Shown here in pieces: positions 36,464 through 50,520 of a stretch of DNA of 64,000 nt. The notes below the pieces were generated by a model. The model worked only from the letters and a program-made list of their open reading frames with translations. It ran no database searches and had not been told where the DNA came from. The translations under genes and the position numbers were made by a program. Every line of letters starts with the position of its first letter. Within the stretch, counting starts at the first letter, position 1. The DNA comes from Polyporus tsugae (lineage: Eukaryota; Basidiomycota; Agaricomycetes; Polyporales; Polyporaceae), in contig JAHRBS010000013.1 in assembly GCA_024305745.1 (NCBI GenBank), positions 2,666,001-2,730,000 on the forward strand. Reading direction: 5' to 3'.

Positions 36464-37982
36464 TCACCGGAGCTGGGCGAAGCCAACAGAATTCTTGTCA
36501 ACGGAGAACACGGTGTAGACGTTCTTCATGAAGCTGCAGCGCACACAGTCGAGTCAGCGACCCCCGTAAAAAGAGTAAGAAGCGCGTTCACTCACGAGTC
36601 GCCCAGGAGCCAGACGTTGTCGCCGAGACCGAGGTCACCACGAGAGATGACACCGATACACTGACCCGATCCGCTCCGGGTCTCACCGAGGCTGAGGCTA
36701 GACATCACGGCCCGCATTAGCAACTAATCTGACATATATTATCAGCGAGAGACAATGCACGTACTTGTCCGAGCTGATGGCCCACTGCTTCCCGCCCCAG
36801 GTGAACGACACCTTCGGCGCAGACTTGCAGGGGTACTGGTAGAGGCCGTGATGCGAGTCGTACACCTTCGAGCCGGGGACGGCGGCCCAGAACTTCTTTG
36901 CGGCGTCAACGGGCGCAGTGATGATCGCTGAGCCCGAGTCGATGATGGTGTCGAACCTGGACGCGATAGTCTTACCGCCGACGTGCACGGACGCGCCGCC
37001 GATCTGCCAAAAACCCTTGCCGGTCGAGAGTTTGTGGTACTCAATCCTGCCTGAGTACAGCCGCGAGTTCGTGCCGCCGATGTAGAGCTCCGAGCCCGAG
37101 TGGGCGAGCTTGAACGAGAAGGCGCCCTGCTTTGTGGCCTTCTGCGAGACGGCGGTGATGAAGAAGGGGTCGTGGCCGAGGTTGGAGATGGCGGGAAAGC
37201 CGAGACCGAGGAGGCCGTCCGAGGGTTCCGACTGGAACTCAGACGACTCCGTGGTCACCGCCGCAAGGTACTGGCCGGTGACAGAGACACCGCCAACGGT
37301 CACTGCGGGCGTCGGTACCTTAGGTCAAACCTCATGCTAGTCCTGTCAACGATACAATGTGACTTACCGGTGTCGGTGTACGGCGTGCCAGATGCGGTCG
37401 AGCCATCACCGTAACCGATGGAGAAAGAGCCGCTCCTCTTCTTGCTCCCGGACGAAGACGAAGGGTTGTATTTGGAGTGCTTTCCGCAGGTAGAGCACGA
37501 CAAGGCGGGGACCCAGAGGTCAGACGAGCCAGTGTCGAAGTCGATGGTGAAGTTCTGGGCAGGCTTGCCGATGGAGACCTTGCCTGTCCACCAGAAGTCG
37601 TGCTCTCGGTCGGTGAGCTGGACAGCGCCGCGCTTCTGGAGGGAGTCGGGAAGAGTAGCCAGAGGCTTGATCTCGGCGCCCTTGGAGAACGCCTGACGAC
37701 CAACGTTCTTCTCGAGGTTGATAAGGTTCTGGCGGTGCTTGCTGCAAACAGGGACGGGCGGTTAGGCTAAGCGTTGTCAAACGTGAATTAGGCAACATAC
37801 TTCTTCAGCTTGACGATCTCACGGATGGCAGCGTCGTGGTTGAAGGTGCCGTCCGCGTTCTGCAGGTTCCCACGCTTCTGGAGAGGGACACGAATGCCAT
37901 CGGTCGCTGGCTCGGGAGCGATGGGGGTCGCAGAAGCGATGAGGGCGAGAGCAACAGTGACGAGGGAAGCTTTGCAGAACAT
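36464..37982 (-). CDS. Secreted pepsin-like aspartic protease (A1, polyporopepsin type)
   Basis: An extracellular acid protease. It starts MFCKASLVTVALALIASATP (signal peptide), followed by a propeptide with dibasic sites (PLQKRG, SLQKRGAVQLTD) where maturation probably occurs. The mature enzyme has both catalytic aspartates, in FDTGSSDLWVP and IIDSGSAIITAP, the flap-region GYGDGSTASG, and SDGLLGLGFPAIS. The C-terminal exons give GDNVWLLGDSFMKNVYTVFSV and end VGFAQLR. Five small introns. The CSTC pair and all other landmarks match polyporopepsins of wood-rotting basidiomycetes. The stop is at 36464-36466. No lesion was seen, so it should be functional. Confidence 0.93.
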
Positions 37983-38074
37983 GGCTGGCGATCAACCGAA
38001 GGGAGTTGTAGAGCTTGAGAGAGAGGTGGAGAGAAGGAGCGAGTCTGAATCTGTACGGAACGCATTCTGAAGGC

Positions 38075-38081
38075 TTTTATA
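38075..38081 (-). promoter_or_regulatory. TATA box of the aspartic protease gene
   Basis: On the minus strand this reads TATAAAA, about 93-99 bp before the ATG at 37982: a strong core-promoter match at a normal distance. Confidence 0.65.
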
Positions 38082-39856
38082 GGGAGCGGACGCAAGCTGG
38101 ACAACATGAGTAGTTCAAAGATGCGCATGGTGCTCCGGTGGTGCTCCGAGAGGTTACGGCGACGACGAGGGTGGAGTGATGATCGAATTCGTCGGTGAGT
38201 TATGAGGCGCAGGAGGAGCGAACTGCGCGTTTTGAGTGGAGACAGCGCGCAGACAGGATGTATGATTACCGCTCCCCGCTTGTTGCTGCAAGTTTCCTGC
38301 GAGGGAACGTGACAGATGGGGCGGATTCAAGACAATTAGCTGTGCAGTTGCGTAACCATTAGACACTTTCCACCTCACCATATGTGGATGTGAACCCATT
38401 TGATCCACTCATGCTAGCTCAGGCTTTCGCATGCAACCGAGGCTGGAGGCGTGATGGACTTGTGATAACCTGTGTACCGGCTGTCCCAGTGCATATGGGT
38501 CTACCGCGCCTGTTCAATATTCAATGTTGGCGGCTTATGCCGTGTAGACTGCACAGTTACTAGTACAGAACTAACCGACTAAGTATTATATTACAAGTAG
38601 TATATTACATCATCCATGCACGGCCGTCGTCATGGCCGTCAGACCATCGAGAATTGGAGCAGACAGAAGAGGGAGGAAGGGCGACATACCGCGCTCAGAT
38701 GGATTTGCGAGACCCAAAAGAAGGGAGGGGAGGACTGCATGGTGGGTGACACGTAGCAGATGGGGAGCTCTCCAGTTGCGATGACACCGAGGAAGCACTT
38801 ATCTTACCCAGCCAACTACCATGAGCTCCACCATATGGTCCCGGCAATGGCTCTCCCCTGTCCGAGCGCAAACGATCCTAGACCCCGGTTCCTGTGAAGC
38901 GTGGCCAACGCAGGTTGTTGGAGTTGAACGTTGATACCTGAGGCTGAGATCCGGGTGGTTGCCGCAGAGAAGGGAGGATGGATAGCAACCCTATGTAACG
39001 TGGACACTTGATGCACAGAAGGACTTAGAACAAAGCAAAGGACCAAAGAAGAATATTGTCGACCAGAGAAGCTATGTAGCGGCTGGCGATGTCGATGAGT
39101 TGGTGACGGTGGAAGGGAGTGGGACGACGTCCGAGTCGCGCTGTCCAAGGTCAGACTCGGAGGCGCCGATGAGGCTAACGGATAACGGATGGGATAAGAC
39201 CGACTACGCCCCCTACGCAGACTACGCTACTAGGCTGCAGGCGCGCCAGGCCTCGAGCGCTCGTTGAGCGCCGGAACTTGCCGGAACGTTGGGGGCGAAA
39301 GGCGTCCAAGGTACTTCTATGGGATTAAAAGTTGCGGCGAGAAGAATTCCCCAGCCGTGGGGGCCCGGATAATAGTGCAGTCTATACGGCATACAAAGAG
39401 CCTGCGGAAAGATAAGTAGTAACGGGTAGTACATGCTGCCGAGCATCGACGTTATGCCTCAACGGCGCCAGCATAGCGAATGGGCTTGTGCGAAGTCACC
39501 GCGACTGGAAAAATGTTACTGGTTGGAAGTAACAGGATTGGACCAAAGCTGAAGCTGAAGGCCGCGAACAAGTTGCAATTGGTAGGACCCGGATGATCGC
39601 CGGGCCATGTGTGGGCGTGTGTGAGCGCTACTACTCTTGCTCTCCCGGTAGTCTCCCAGTGCTCCCGGATCCGGACCTGCACCGTGCACCGTGACCACCA
39701 CGCACCAAAGTTCAAGACAAGATTGTCAAACATTCTCGTTGCAAGGAACTACCCATTTTGATCGTCACCCTATCACAACGCCTTCTCATCGTGAGTTCCT
39801 ATCATGTTAGCACCGTGACGGGAAGTGGGCACCTATCCATAACATTAATATTCAGT
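38082..39856. other. Intergenic region, no gene seen
   Basis: About 1.8 kb with only short frames. The part next to 38082 is the upstream region of the aspartic protease. No repeat or RNA gene was recognised. Confidence 0.4.
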
Positions 39857-40500
39857 ATTGACATCAATCAATCTCTCCACACCAACCTGTTGAGGTGTGT
39901 AAACTCCACCTCTGTACCGGCACATTCTCATTCAATGGTCCTCATTCGTCACAGCTGCGTTGTCGGGTATCGCCGCGCTGTCCGGCGCCCTTCGTCCGGA
40001 AGAGAGCCTGCAAACGAGGCGAATGATACTTCTGGGGTTCAGTTCGACAGCGATTCCGAGGGCTCCTTGGATAGCTACTCCGACTCCGACTCCGATACCG
40101 ACAGTAGCTGGGAATCAGCCGATTTGGACTAAGTCGACCATTCTGACCAGTTACTCGACGCCCCAGCCCGGATCTCAGGAGACGTCCCCCCGCCCCAACT
40201 CAAAGCCGTAGGCTTCGAGCTGAACTGCACCCGACAGCGTCCCTTGAATTGTTTGTACGTGAGATAGAGGCGCGCAAGAAGTGCGGTCGTCCACTTACTA
40301 CGTTTCGGTGCAACCTGACAGGTGTGGAGAGGAGAGACGTAGAAGACATGAAAGAGCACGTCGTCGATGGCGTTAGCGACGTCGACGACCAACTTTGGGT
40401 CCCGGCCGTCGACGAAGGTTGGCTGGTGAAGAACGATTAGTGGAGGCTATATCCCACGCGCTTGGGTGACTACGCGGAGTGGGGATTTATCTGGAAGAGT
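39857..40500 (+). pseudogene. Internally deleted, multiply broken relic of the F-box/LRR-type gene
   Basis: Matches the gene at 16217-18104, in the opposite orientation. The left end (about 39857-39895) reads DINQSLHTNLLR followed by a GTGTGTAA donor, matching exon 1 and its splice site. The roughly 1.1 kb LRR body is missing. Similarity resumes near 39957 with SGIAALSGALRPEE, then the Ser-Asp tract, ISGDVPPPQLKAVGFEL, VREIEARKKCGRPL and DQLWVPAVDEGWLVKND. Lesions: a frame change near 40000-40020, TAA at 40130-40132, a 1-nt loss near 40230, and TAG at 40438-40440 where the other copy has a Tyr codon (WRLYP continues after it). An 18-nt in-frame insertion precedes DQLWV. Clearly non-functional. 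Confidence 0.75.
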
Positions 40501-40807
40501 GGTAGACACGCGAAAGGTGTTCAAGTTTCGGCGGGCTTTTGACGAATTGATCCCTCCTGATCCTACTCACATGCGAGGTGCGCCAATGCACAGTATGCTT
40601 TCCAGTTCCTTATGCCCCTCCGGCTCGACCAGGGGTGCGGGCCAAGTGTAGCCTGGACGTATGTGGGTACCATACTTCATCATCTAGTAGCGAATTTTGG
40701 TTGAGATCTCTAGGCGAAGAATCAAACATACAAGGTAAAAAAAAACCAGTCTCACGCTCCGCTGATCCGAATCACAACTAGTAAACCTAGGCTTCTACTG
40801 GGACCGC

Positions 40808-42856
<2,049 letters not shown>

Positions 42857-42959
42857 TTTGCTCGATGTGTTGAACCGGAGAAACGAGATGACGAGCTGAA
42901 CCGACGACGACGGTGAACGAGTGAGGAGGGCCGGTGCAGAATCATGCGGACTCTCCCCC

Positions 42960-42967
42960 TATAAATA
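42960..42967 (-). promoter_or_regulatory. TATA-like element upstream of glucoamylase
   Basis: Reads TATTTATA on the minus strand, about 105 bp before the ATG at 42856: the right spacing but an imperfect match. One SYGGRG (CreA-type) site, GTGGGG, lies further upstream at 43035-43040; a single site could be chance. Confidence 0.35.
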
Positions 42968-44793
42968 TGTCTCCAATATATGTCGCAAACAAACGTGCGG
43001 GTCGTCGATCCTGACGACACTAGAAAGTGCGCATGTGGGGGAAGTGAGGAACGGGTCACGCGGAGAGGAAAGAAGGCACAACACCTGATGATGCCGTCTC
43101 GAACGGGGATTCCATTCGAAATCGAGTGGTTGCCAAAACGATCCTCAAGGACGTCGTTTGCGCAGCTCCTTGGACCCTTCAGGAAATCCGGCGGTACGGA
43201 TCGCGAACCGACGCATTAATCTGTAGAAGCAAACACCGCGCAGGTTTGAACGAGGTCAAGGGGATGGACTTGGTTGAGCAGCGGCCGCTCTATGACCGCC
43301 AGCAACACTACGGTCGATAAATCACGCCCCTGCTTCAACACCTTCTTCTTTCGCGTGGCACTGACATATGGCCGCCGGGGAGAAGAGACGGAACGCGAGT
43401 CAAACCGGGGTTTTTCCAGTCCCGAAAGTGGAGATCGTCGAAACCTGCGAACAAACAACGTTATCAGGTGCCTCTGATCCGAGAAAGCCAGACTCACGTG
43501 TGACTGTGGGGTATCCGGGGCAAATCCACCGCGGAGGTACCTCCGTCTTTCAGGATCCTCGACATTCTCGTTCATTCAAGCTGGTAGCCTGGATTTTGCG
43601 TCTCTAACTTCCGGATGAGGGGGTCGATGGTTAGGAAGTCCCCGTGGACGATGCATATCGTTACCGTTCGGCATTCTTCTGGTTCAAGAAGTTAGACGTT
43701 GACGAGGGCCATCCGGCGGGAGATGCATCCTCTTGGTGCCCCTCTGAGTAACCTTGACGAGGGGAGAGTGAAAACAAGGATGCCGTACGGCTATCACCTA
43801 TCAAAGAGTCCGCCTTGTAGAATGACACAACCATGCGTATATTCGCTAGAGAGCTCGCGTATTGGCAGGCCACAAACGGCCTGGTTGCCTGGCGAGGACC
43901 GGTTGGCAGGAAAGGGTCGATTGTACGACGTGAAGCGCACCTGGTGCTTCCAATTAGACTTCTCGGGATTTGTTTGCGGCGCGTGATTCTTCAGGGGTAA
44001 TCGCCGACCGTTCCTGAAGAGTGAGGTTAGGGAGTTCCCCACCGCTGACACTGTACAACGCTCTCTCCATCATGCGACCACCCAAGAAATTGATCAGCAA
44101 GCGCAGCCTAGTTATTCTCACCATAGGCTTCCTGCGCACTTGGTGCGCCCCACAGTCTGATGTGCAACAAAATTCCTAGAAGCCATTTCCTTGAACGCTG
44201 GGAACGGGAGACACCCTCGGTGCGAAGAATCGATGCCAAACCGCACGGTTTTCGGAGACCTCGTTCCCTAAACAGAAACATTGACAGTCAGCCACGTTAA
44301 ACACGTTTGATAGGGTACATGATCACCGCTACAACGACTTGTGTCAATTCCAAGCGATTGGTTTCGCAGTTGGACACCCGCCCCTCGAACCACCGCAACC
44401 TTGTAAAGCTGACCTTGAAACCTCTTGAAGGTGTCGAGTAGCGGTGAACACCATCTGAGACTCTAAGGATACCCCGCCAAAATAGAGTTCATGGATTCTG
44501 AAGAAAGCGCATGGCTTGATAGTGGATACAGCTGCACAGGCGAAGTAATAACACAAACAACGAGAGCAATGAGAGGAAAGGGGCCACTGTCAGAGAACAG
44601 TCCGACAAAACGAACACGGACCTATAACAGAGAAGAGGAGTGGGTCAACGATGGTACACTAAGGGGATAACAGATATGGGCGGATAGTTTGGACGACCCG
44701 CACAGCTCTCGGCATTTCATCGCGAGCTGCCTGCGTGCCGCTCGACTATGTTAAAACGACAGGCTCACCGGGTGTCCTTCGACCTCCACAGCG
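42968..44793. other. Intergenic region, no gene seen
   Basis: About 1.8 kb. The right-hand end lies beyond the stop of the two-TM protein gene. Only short frames without recognisable features; no repeats noticed. Confidence 0.4.
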
Positions 44794-45984
44794 TTATCTC
44801 CCCCCAGCTACAGCGTTTCGCCCAGTGGTTCCCTCTTCCAGCCTCGCTAACGTCTCCTCGAGGACGAGTGCCCGATCGGCGTCGCACCGCGCTTCCCACT
44901 CGGGGTCCGTGCTCATGTAGCTCTTCGGGCGATCCTGCTCGCCCTCCGCACCACCGCGGCTCCTCCGCTCGCTCCTCCGGCTGATTATGCTCCACGCCGA
45001 GCCGTTGCTCCTCGGCCGCTGCGAGCGCAATGCATCGGTGAAGAAGCCTGCCAAGAGCAGCGTGCTCCCTCGTGTGTTGCCATACGCCGGAGGTGGGGGG
45101 ATGGCGATGATGTTGTCCTCGACGTCGCCCGTGCCCACGCCGGACTGCGCGAGCGCCGCTGCGTACGTCGGGAGCGGCGGCCGGTTCCACGGCGCGAATG
45201 CGATGCCCATCTCCCGCTCCTCCGATGCCCTGGGGCGCGATCTGGGCAGGATCTCGCCGGGGTGGACGTATGCGTAGCGCTCGGCGCGGAGACGGAAGAT
45301 GGTGCGCTCGAGGAATATGATCTCCCCAAGCGCGACGATGCCGAACGCGACGTGCACGAAGATCTGTGCGGACGTGGTGCTGAGCACCGCCTGCATATTC
45401 CCATCGCCAGAGCTCGACGAGGACGAGCTTGCCATGGATCTTTGCATCCTCTGGATGGTGAGGACCCAACCCGCGATAGTGCTGGCGAAGAGCGCGAACT
45501 GGAAGAAGAAGGTGGCGAGGGTGGTGAGGCGCAAGCCGCTGAAGGTAGGTATCCGCTTCGGCTTGAAGAACGAGATGATGCTCCGCTTCCCGGCCGTGTT
45601 CGCGGTGTTGGTGGACTCCGTCCGCGATGGCGAGCGGGGAGGATCATTGCCCGCGGCAGCGTTCAGCTCGGATGACGCGGCATGGTCCCTGTCGGCTGGA
45701 TGTCGTTCGGGGAGGGAGGTGGATGAAGAACTCGCCTGACCGGCATCCAATGGGACACTGTACAGACCCTCGTCGAAGCCAATCTCCCCGCGCTTCCTCG
45801 GCAAGGGCTCTGCCTGTGGTCGCGGAGGCTCTTCCGCAGCCGGGGATCTCAGGACATGGACATCCTGAGTCCTGTCGTCGTCGTTTGTGTCCGGAGAGGT
45901 CGCTGTTGTCGTCACCAGCACTGTCGGCAGTGGGCTCTCGGCCAACGGTTCGAGGGCGGCATTAAGAGAGATGCTCGACGCCAT
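44794..45984 (-). CDS. Hypothetical two-TM membrane protein
   Basis: A single-exon frame. I prefer the Met at 45982-45984 (MASSISLNAALEPLAESP); the frame is open 22 codons upstream (to 46050) with another Met. The first ~150 residues are Pro/Ser/acidic and probably disordered. Two hydrophobic segments follow, LTTLATFFFQFALFASTIAG and AQIFVHVAFGIVALGEIIFL, separated by a Ser-rich loop. The C-terminal ~170 residues contain GIAFAPWNRPPLPTYAAAL and a PPPPAYG motif, possible adaptor or ubiquitin-ligase docking sites (PPxY-like; inference only). I recognise the layout as one seen in basidiomycete hypothetical proteins but know no function. Coding is supported by the TM pair and the uninterrupted frame; overlapping frames on both strands lack such features. 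Confidence 0.7.
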   Translation of the reverse strand: MASSISLNAALEPLAESPLPTVLVTTTATSPDTNDDDRTQDVHVLRSPAAEEPPRPQAEPLPRKRGEIGFDEGLYSVPLDAGQASSSSTSLPERHPADRDHAASSELNAAAGNDPPRSPSRTESTNTANTAGKRSIISFFKPKRIPTFSGLRLTTLATFFFQFALFASTIAGWVLTIQRMQRSMASSSSSSSGDGNMQAVLSTTSAQIFVHVAFGIVALGEIIFLERTIFRLRAERYAYVHPGEILPRSRPRASEEREMGIAFAPWNRPPLPTYAAALAQSGVGTGDVEDNIIAIPPPPAYGNTRGSTLLLAGFFTDALRSQRPRSNGSAWSIISRRSERRSRGGAEGEQDRPKSYMSTDPEWEARCDADRALVLEETLARLEEGTTGRNAVAGGR

Positions 45985-46413
45985 CGCCTGCGAGAAGAAA
46001 AGAGCGGAAATTATGCTTGCGTCCGGCTCTGCCGACACAGCAGCATACAAGAACGAGCAGGCGAGAAGGGTGGGTAAGAGAGGGAGTAGAAAAGAGAGAG
46101 GCTACGAGGTTCGCTGCGCAGCTGACCCTGGTTGTGATTACTCGATGGGTCGGCGTATCCAACTGCGTATCCAGGGACATCCCCTCCTCATCTTTTTGCA
46201 GTCAGCGATCCGGCCGACGTCCCTCCCCTGATTGGTCGCGCCCAGTGATTGGACGGCCCGAAGGTGCAGCGTAGCCTCCGCCACCAGTGGCTGAGCTGAG
46301 CGTACAGCATCCACTGACATTGGCAATGACAGCCCATTCGTCAATCCGTCGATCGCATACTAGTACTTACGCCGAGCCCCGTATCTAACAAGAACAACCC
46401 CCACCCAGCCTGC
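45985..46413. other. Short intergenic region
   Basis: Between the start of the two-TM gene and the stop of the dynactin p62 gene, both on the minus strand. It must hold the former's promoter. Nothing else seen. Confidence 0.4.
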
Positions 46414-48337
46414 TTACAATTCAGCACTAAGCCTGGGCTCTTCTCGGTACATGATAGATCCTAGGTCGACGACAGTGTAGAATGAAAAGTTCATCTCTGG
46501 AGCCTTGTTCGCCGCGTGTGATCGCGAGGGCGTCCCGACCTCAGCCTCTTCCGACGGCTCTGGGTCGTCTGACCGGTACGTGTACGACACGAGCATGTTG
46601 AACTGACGGCGTCGCCATCGGAATATAATTAGCCAGTGTCCTGCAGAAGCAACAGCAAGTCAAGGAATGAATGCACTCACCTTAACATCCCCACGCGCCT
46701 CCTTCGGAATGAGCACTTCCCCACTAACAATTGTAACGTTGGCTCGCTTCTCTACGATTCCAACAGAACGAGCCTTCCCCCTTCCATCTTTCCCTTTCTT
46801 TCCCCGGGCCTCCACGAGCTCCATGCCGTCATCGTCCAGGAACATGTCCTCGTCTTCATCGTCGTACTCCCATGCCTCTGCAAATGCGCCGACAGGGAAC
46901 GCAGCACTCGGCAGCTGGATTTGGAACGTGTTCCGGCGTGCCCGCTCAGCGGCTTCGGCGTCGTCTACCGTCTGCGCCGGAGCCACTGCCTTCGCGAGCC
47001 GTATTTGTATGGGGTCGTAGAGCGGGTTCGTGAACGCGAGATGGAACGAGTACGAGTGGCCCGCGATGAGCGCCCCTGCCGCCTGTTGCTCCTCCGCCGC
47101 GGCAGCAGCAGAGGCCGGCTTAGCCGACGACCGCTTCATCATCTCGATGGCGGCCTGTGCATGGGGCAGCGTGACGGCAATGGCGGGCAGGTAGTTGGCC
47201 GCGACGAGCTTGATCTTGAACCTTGTGGACTGTGCCTTCTGTTCCGGCTTGATGAGGATGTGGCGGCAGCTGGGGCATCGCTTCGACTTCTTTGACTGTA
47301 GCGGTATTCGAAGCGGCTTGAGATCACTGCGCCAGGATACCTGTCAGCTTCCTCGACGTTCGACAGATATGCTGCTCACCTCGAGCGCAACGGCGACACC
47401 CAGCTACTCGTCCATCTCTGCTCCAATGATGCGACCTCGTCCACCGTCTCTAGGTGCCTCAAGAACTCTACGTCCACCTCTCCACTCAGCGCGGCGGCGT
47501 TGCTGACCTCCACTCTGCTCTTGTAGTCTGGGTATTCTTGTCGGTGCGCGGCCTTCTCGCGACCGATGCGCGAGCGTGAGAGGGGGCTGTATTTGCCCAC
47601 TCCGGGTATGTCGCGCGCGAGCGCAGACGAGGCTGCTGCTGTGATAGGATTCGTATGGACGTGATGTGAGGATGCGCTGGGGAGGGCGGTAGAAGAAGAG
47701 GATGCACGTAAGAAGGGTTCAAAATGTTCCTTCAGGTGCTCGAACTCGAGCGATTCCGGTGCGGAGTCCTCGAACTTCTGTAGCTGCGCTAGGGTTGGGT
47801 GGGTATTTGTGCGTTGCTGAATGTACTGTGATGAACGAAACGTACCTGCGAGCCCCGTGGGTTTCTCGAATGTGATTCCTACTTCGGCCGAGTCCCATCG
47901 ACAGTGGTTGCAGTAGAGGAAGAAGGGAGGCTCGCCAAGCGTAGTCGAGACAATGGGAGACATCCTGGAGTCGACGTCTTCCGGTGGGTCGGACGGGACC
48001 ACGGTGAGGGTATTCCGACAATTGGGACATAGGAAGCAATTCCGCGCGCATCTGTCACATGCGTTGAGCACTTCACCAAGACACAACAGTTGGAGATGAC
48101 GTACCTGTTCTTCTCTGCACGCACGCTTGCACTAGGGACCTCGAACAAGCAGTTCGGACAATAGTATCCACTCACTTCCAACAAAACGCATCGGTTGCAT
48201 CTGACCGCATCGCATTCCTCGCAGAAGAAAAGGTTGTGTAGGGAGTGGAAACTGTATGAAGATGATGGAAGGTGCGGGGGTGGCGGATGCGGTAATTCGG
48301 CCAGGCAAGGACAATAGTATTCAATCTTCGGCGCCAT
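46414..48337 (-). CDS. DCTN4: Dynactin subunit p62 (DCTN4)
   Basis: A pointed-end subunit of dynactin, the cofactor of cytoplasmic dynein in nuclear and vesicle transport. It starts MAPKIEYYCPCLAELPHP at 48337. The N-terminal zinc-binding region has the family's many CxxC pairs: FFCEECDAVRCNRC, GYYCPNC, CARNCFLCPNC and YCNHCRW. A helical middle part follows (FEHLKEHFEPFL, SRVEVSNAAALSGEVDVEFL), then LKPLRIPLQSKKSKRCPSCRHILIKPE, which matches the family core. The C-terminal beta-rich part ends FYTVVDLGSIMYREEPRLSAEL. Five or six exons. An Ala-rich stretch and an acidic DDEDEDMFLDDD segment are insertions typical of fungal copies. The Cys pattern and the RCPSC...LIKPE segment make the assignment firm. 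Confidence 0.88.
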
Positions 48338-48810
48338 ACTGAGGCAGTTTGTCAATCCACCGGCTTTCGAACCACAATGTCGCGCAAGTAGGAAGTGGGA
48401 GAACGATGGGTCGAGGGTGTTGGGGGCAAGGACTAAACGGAGGCGCTTAGACGGCTAGAGCCTCGATGAAAGCATTTCGTCGGGGAGCGCCCATACACAC
48501 AAGTTGGAGGGGAGCATGCGATCTCATGTCAAACTTTGACTGTATACGACTGCAGCGACACTACTTATTTCATGCTGCGCGGGAACCATATTGAAATATT
48601 ATGGTCTCACAAGGACAGTGGTATGTGGGAAGCCTGCAGCCACCGCCAGCAGCGGCGTGAATCGAGATGTCCTACGTACATCTTAAGCATGACAGCGGTA
48701 TCGACGACATAACCCCACGGGACGCAACTACACGACTTCCGTATTTCCGTTTGCGCAGGCGATAGACGAGCTGCCCACCTCCTGTCCATAAAACATGAGA
48801 TTATTGAGAT
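48338..48810. other. Intergenic region, no gene seen
   Basis: Promoter side of the dynactin p62 gene and 3' flank of DUF6533 copy 2. No gene or repeat was recognised. Confidence 0.4.
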
Positions 48811-50384
48811 TCATCTGGCCATTTGGCCACATATTGGGCCCGATGTTGACACCGCATCAAAAACACTCACCCCGGACTCTGACCATATCTCTGACGCTGT
48901 GTGGCTCGAAGTCGGATTCGAAGCAACTGACAAATCCCCCAGTTCCTCGGATACCGGATTCCTCGAGTACGGTTGTCCGATATCAACGCTCATGATTTGA
49001 ATGGTGGACAGGTCCGAACCTTGGTGGGCTAGTCCCCGATTAGTCTCGTGGAGGTCGAGCATAAAGTGGGAGACGAGAATCGCTGTCAGGCTGGAAGGTA
49101 CACGGGTGAGCACGACCACGTGTATCAAGGAAGCACTCAACGGTTCTGAGATCTTGGGAAAATACGACGTGTTTGAGAACTGGACGTGTAAGAGGGAGTT
49201 CTGAAGCATTCAATTAGCAGGCGAATGGTGGATGGATAAATAAATAAGCTTCACCGGGAGGAAAACGAATAGGACGTGGAAGCTGTTCAGGACTAGCAGA
49301 ATGCTACGACCTCAGGTTAATGTGGATATGAGTCAAGATGGTGCGGGCCACTCACATGAAGTACAGAGTGCCTACGATCCAAATCGGCATGAGGTCGTCT
49401 AGCCTGAGATTGCAAGGAACAGATTGCAGGGAACTCACCACTCCTGAACATCACTCTCATCAGGGAGGACATGGACCCTTCACTACGCGCATGGTAGGTC
49501 GCCTTCCAAGTGACTCCGATCACGACTATGTCAGAGATGATTTGACCCCCGCGAATGAAGATAGTGCCTAAGGAATAGAGCAGATAGGAAACGCGGAACT
49601 TCGGGTGATGCATGACAACACTGACCGCTGCGATCCTCATTAGTAATCGCTCGTAAGGAGACACAAGAACTTACATTTCGCTGAGGAAAGTCGGTATCGT
49701 CGCACTTGTCGTGCATCCTAGCACCGGATCATGACCGTAGGACCTATGGTGGAAGTCTCCCTAATACGGTATTAGGCCATGCGGGGCCGCGGACAGGACC
49801 GTAGAACTGACTTACATAGTAGTTGACAGGGAATGCGAGGCCAGCCCAAAAGAATGTGAACACGCTCAGAAACCAGTTCTTCTGCGTCAGCGCGTGCACT
49901 CGCAAGGCCGAGAAGACTGTCCCCGTCGCGTGACACTCAGCATAGGTTCCCTTGAAAAATAGGTACAAATAAGACGAACCTGCCCAAGGAAGGTACTGCA
50001 GATACTTTGTCCCAGTGTCAATGTCGACCTGCGTCCGGCAACTGACTCGACATTGGTATTCAATATATAGTTCGATATCGCATCCACTTACCCCTAAAGC
50101 CGAAAGTGAGCTCAAGAAATTTTTTAACCATAAACGACTCACTGGGTATGGCAAAACTAAACTACGGTAATACCCGAGGGCCACATAGTAGAATAGAGCA
50201 AGGTAACGGTTCACAAAGAACAAGATTGAAGCGGTGTTGACCTTCCGTTTCCAAAACAGACGTGATTCTCGCCGGATGGTGAGAAGATAGTCATAGGTGA
50301 TCAAGGCTGCCAAACATAAGTGCTTTATCACGATAGTCAAGATACGCATTCACGTACCCGCAGCACCCGTAGTTATAATGTTTC
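48811..50384 (-). CDS. DUF6533-type multi-pass membrane protein (copy 2, 5' exon unresolved)
   Basis: Paralog of the gene at 32965-34513, with the same exon plan: GNIITTGAA, then ALITYDYLLTIRRESRLFWKRK and FVNRYLALFYYVALG, VDIDTGTKYLQYLPWAG, TVFSALRVHALTQKNWFLSVF, DIVVIGVTWKATYHARSEGS, and the C-terminal VSHFMLDLHETNRGLAHQGS. A Ser-rich soluble tail ends ICGQMAR (stop 48811). Several hydrophobic segments indicate a multi-pass membrane protein. The first exon, upstream of 50384, was not fixed; the ATG at about 50490 (MPLSDADIIAQEN) would join in the wrong phase using the obvious GTATGC donor. No lesion was seen in the exons I could read. Function unknown. Confidence 0.75.
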
Positions 50385-50520
50385 CTATGAAACTAGATTC
50401 ATGCATCAGTTGGGGGGATGGATGCATACGAAAACATTGGCGCACTTGGTGTTTTCTTGTGCTATTATATCAGCGTCGGAAAGGGGCATAATGGGAGACC
50501 ACGGGGGAAACTGGATTATC

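Noticed and set aside
39758..40132. Plus-strand 124-codon frame with a Ser-Asp tract as a small gene
   Set aside because: It is one fragment of the broken F-box/LRR relic and ends at one of its stop codons.
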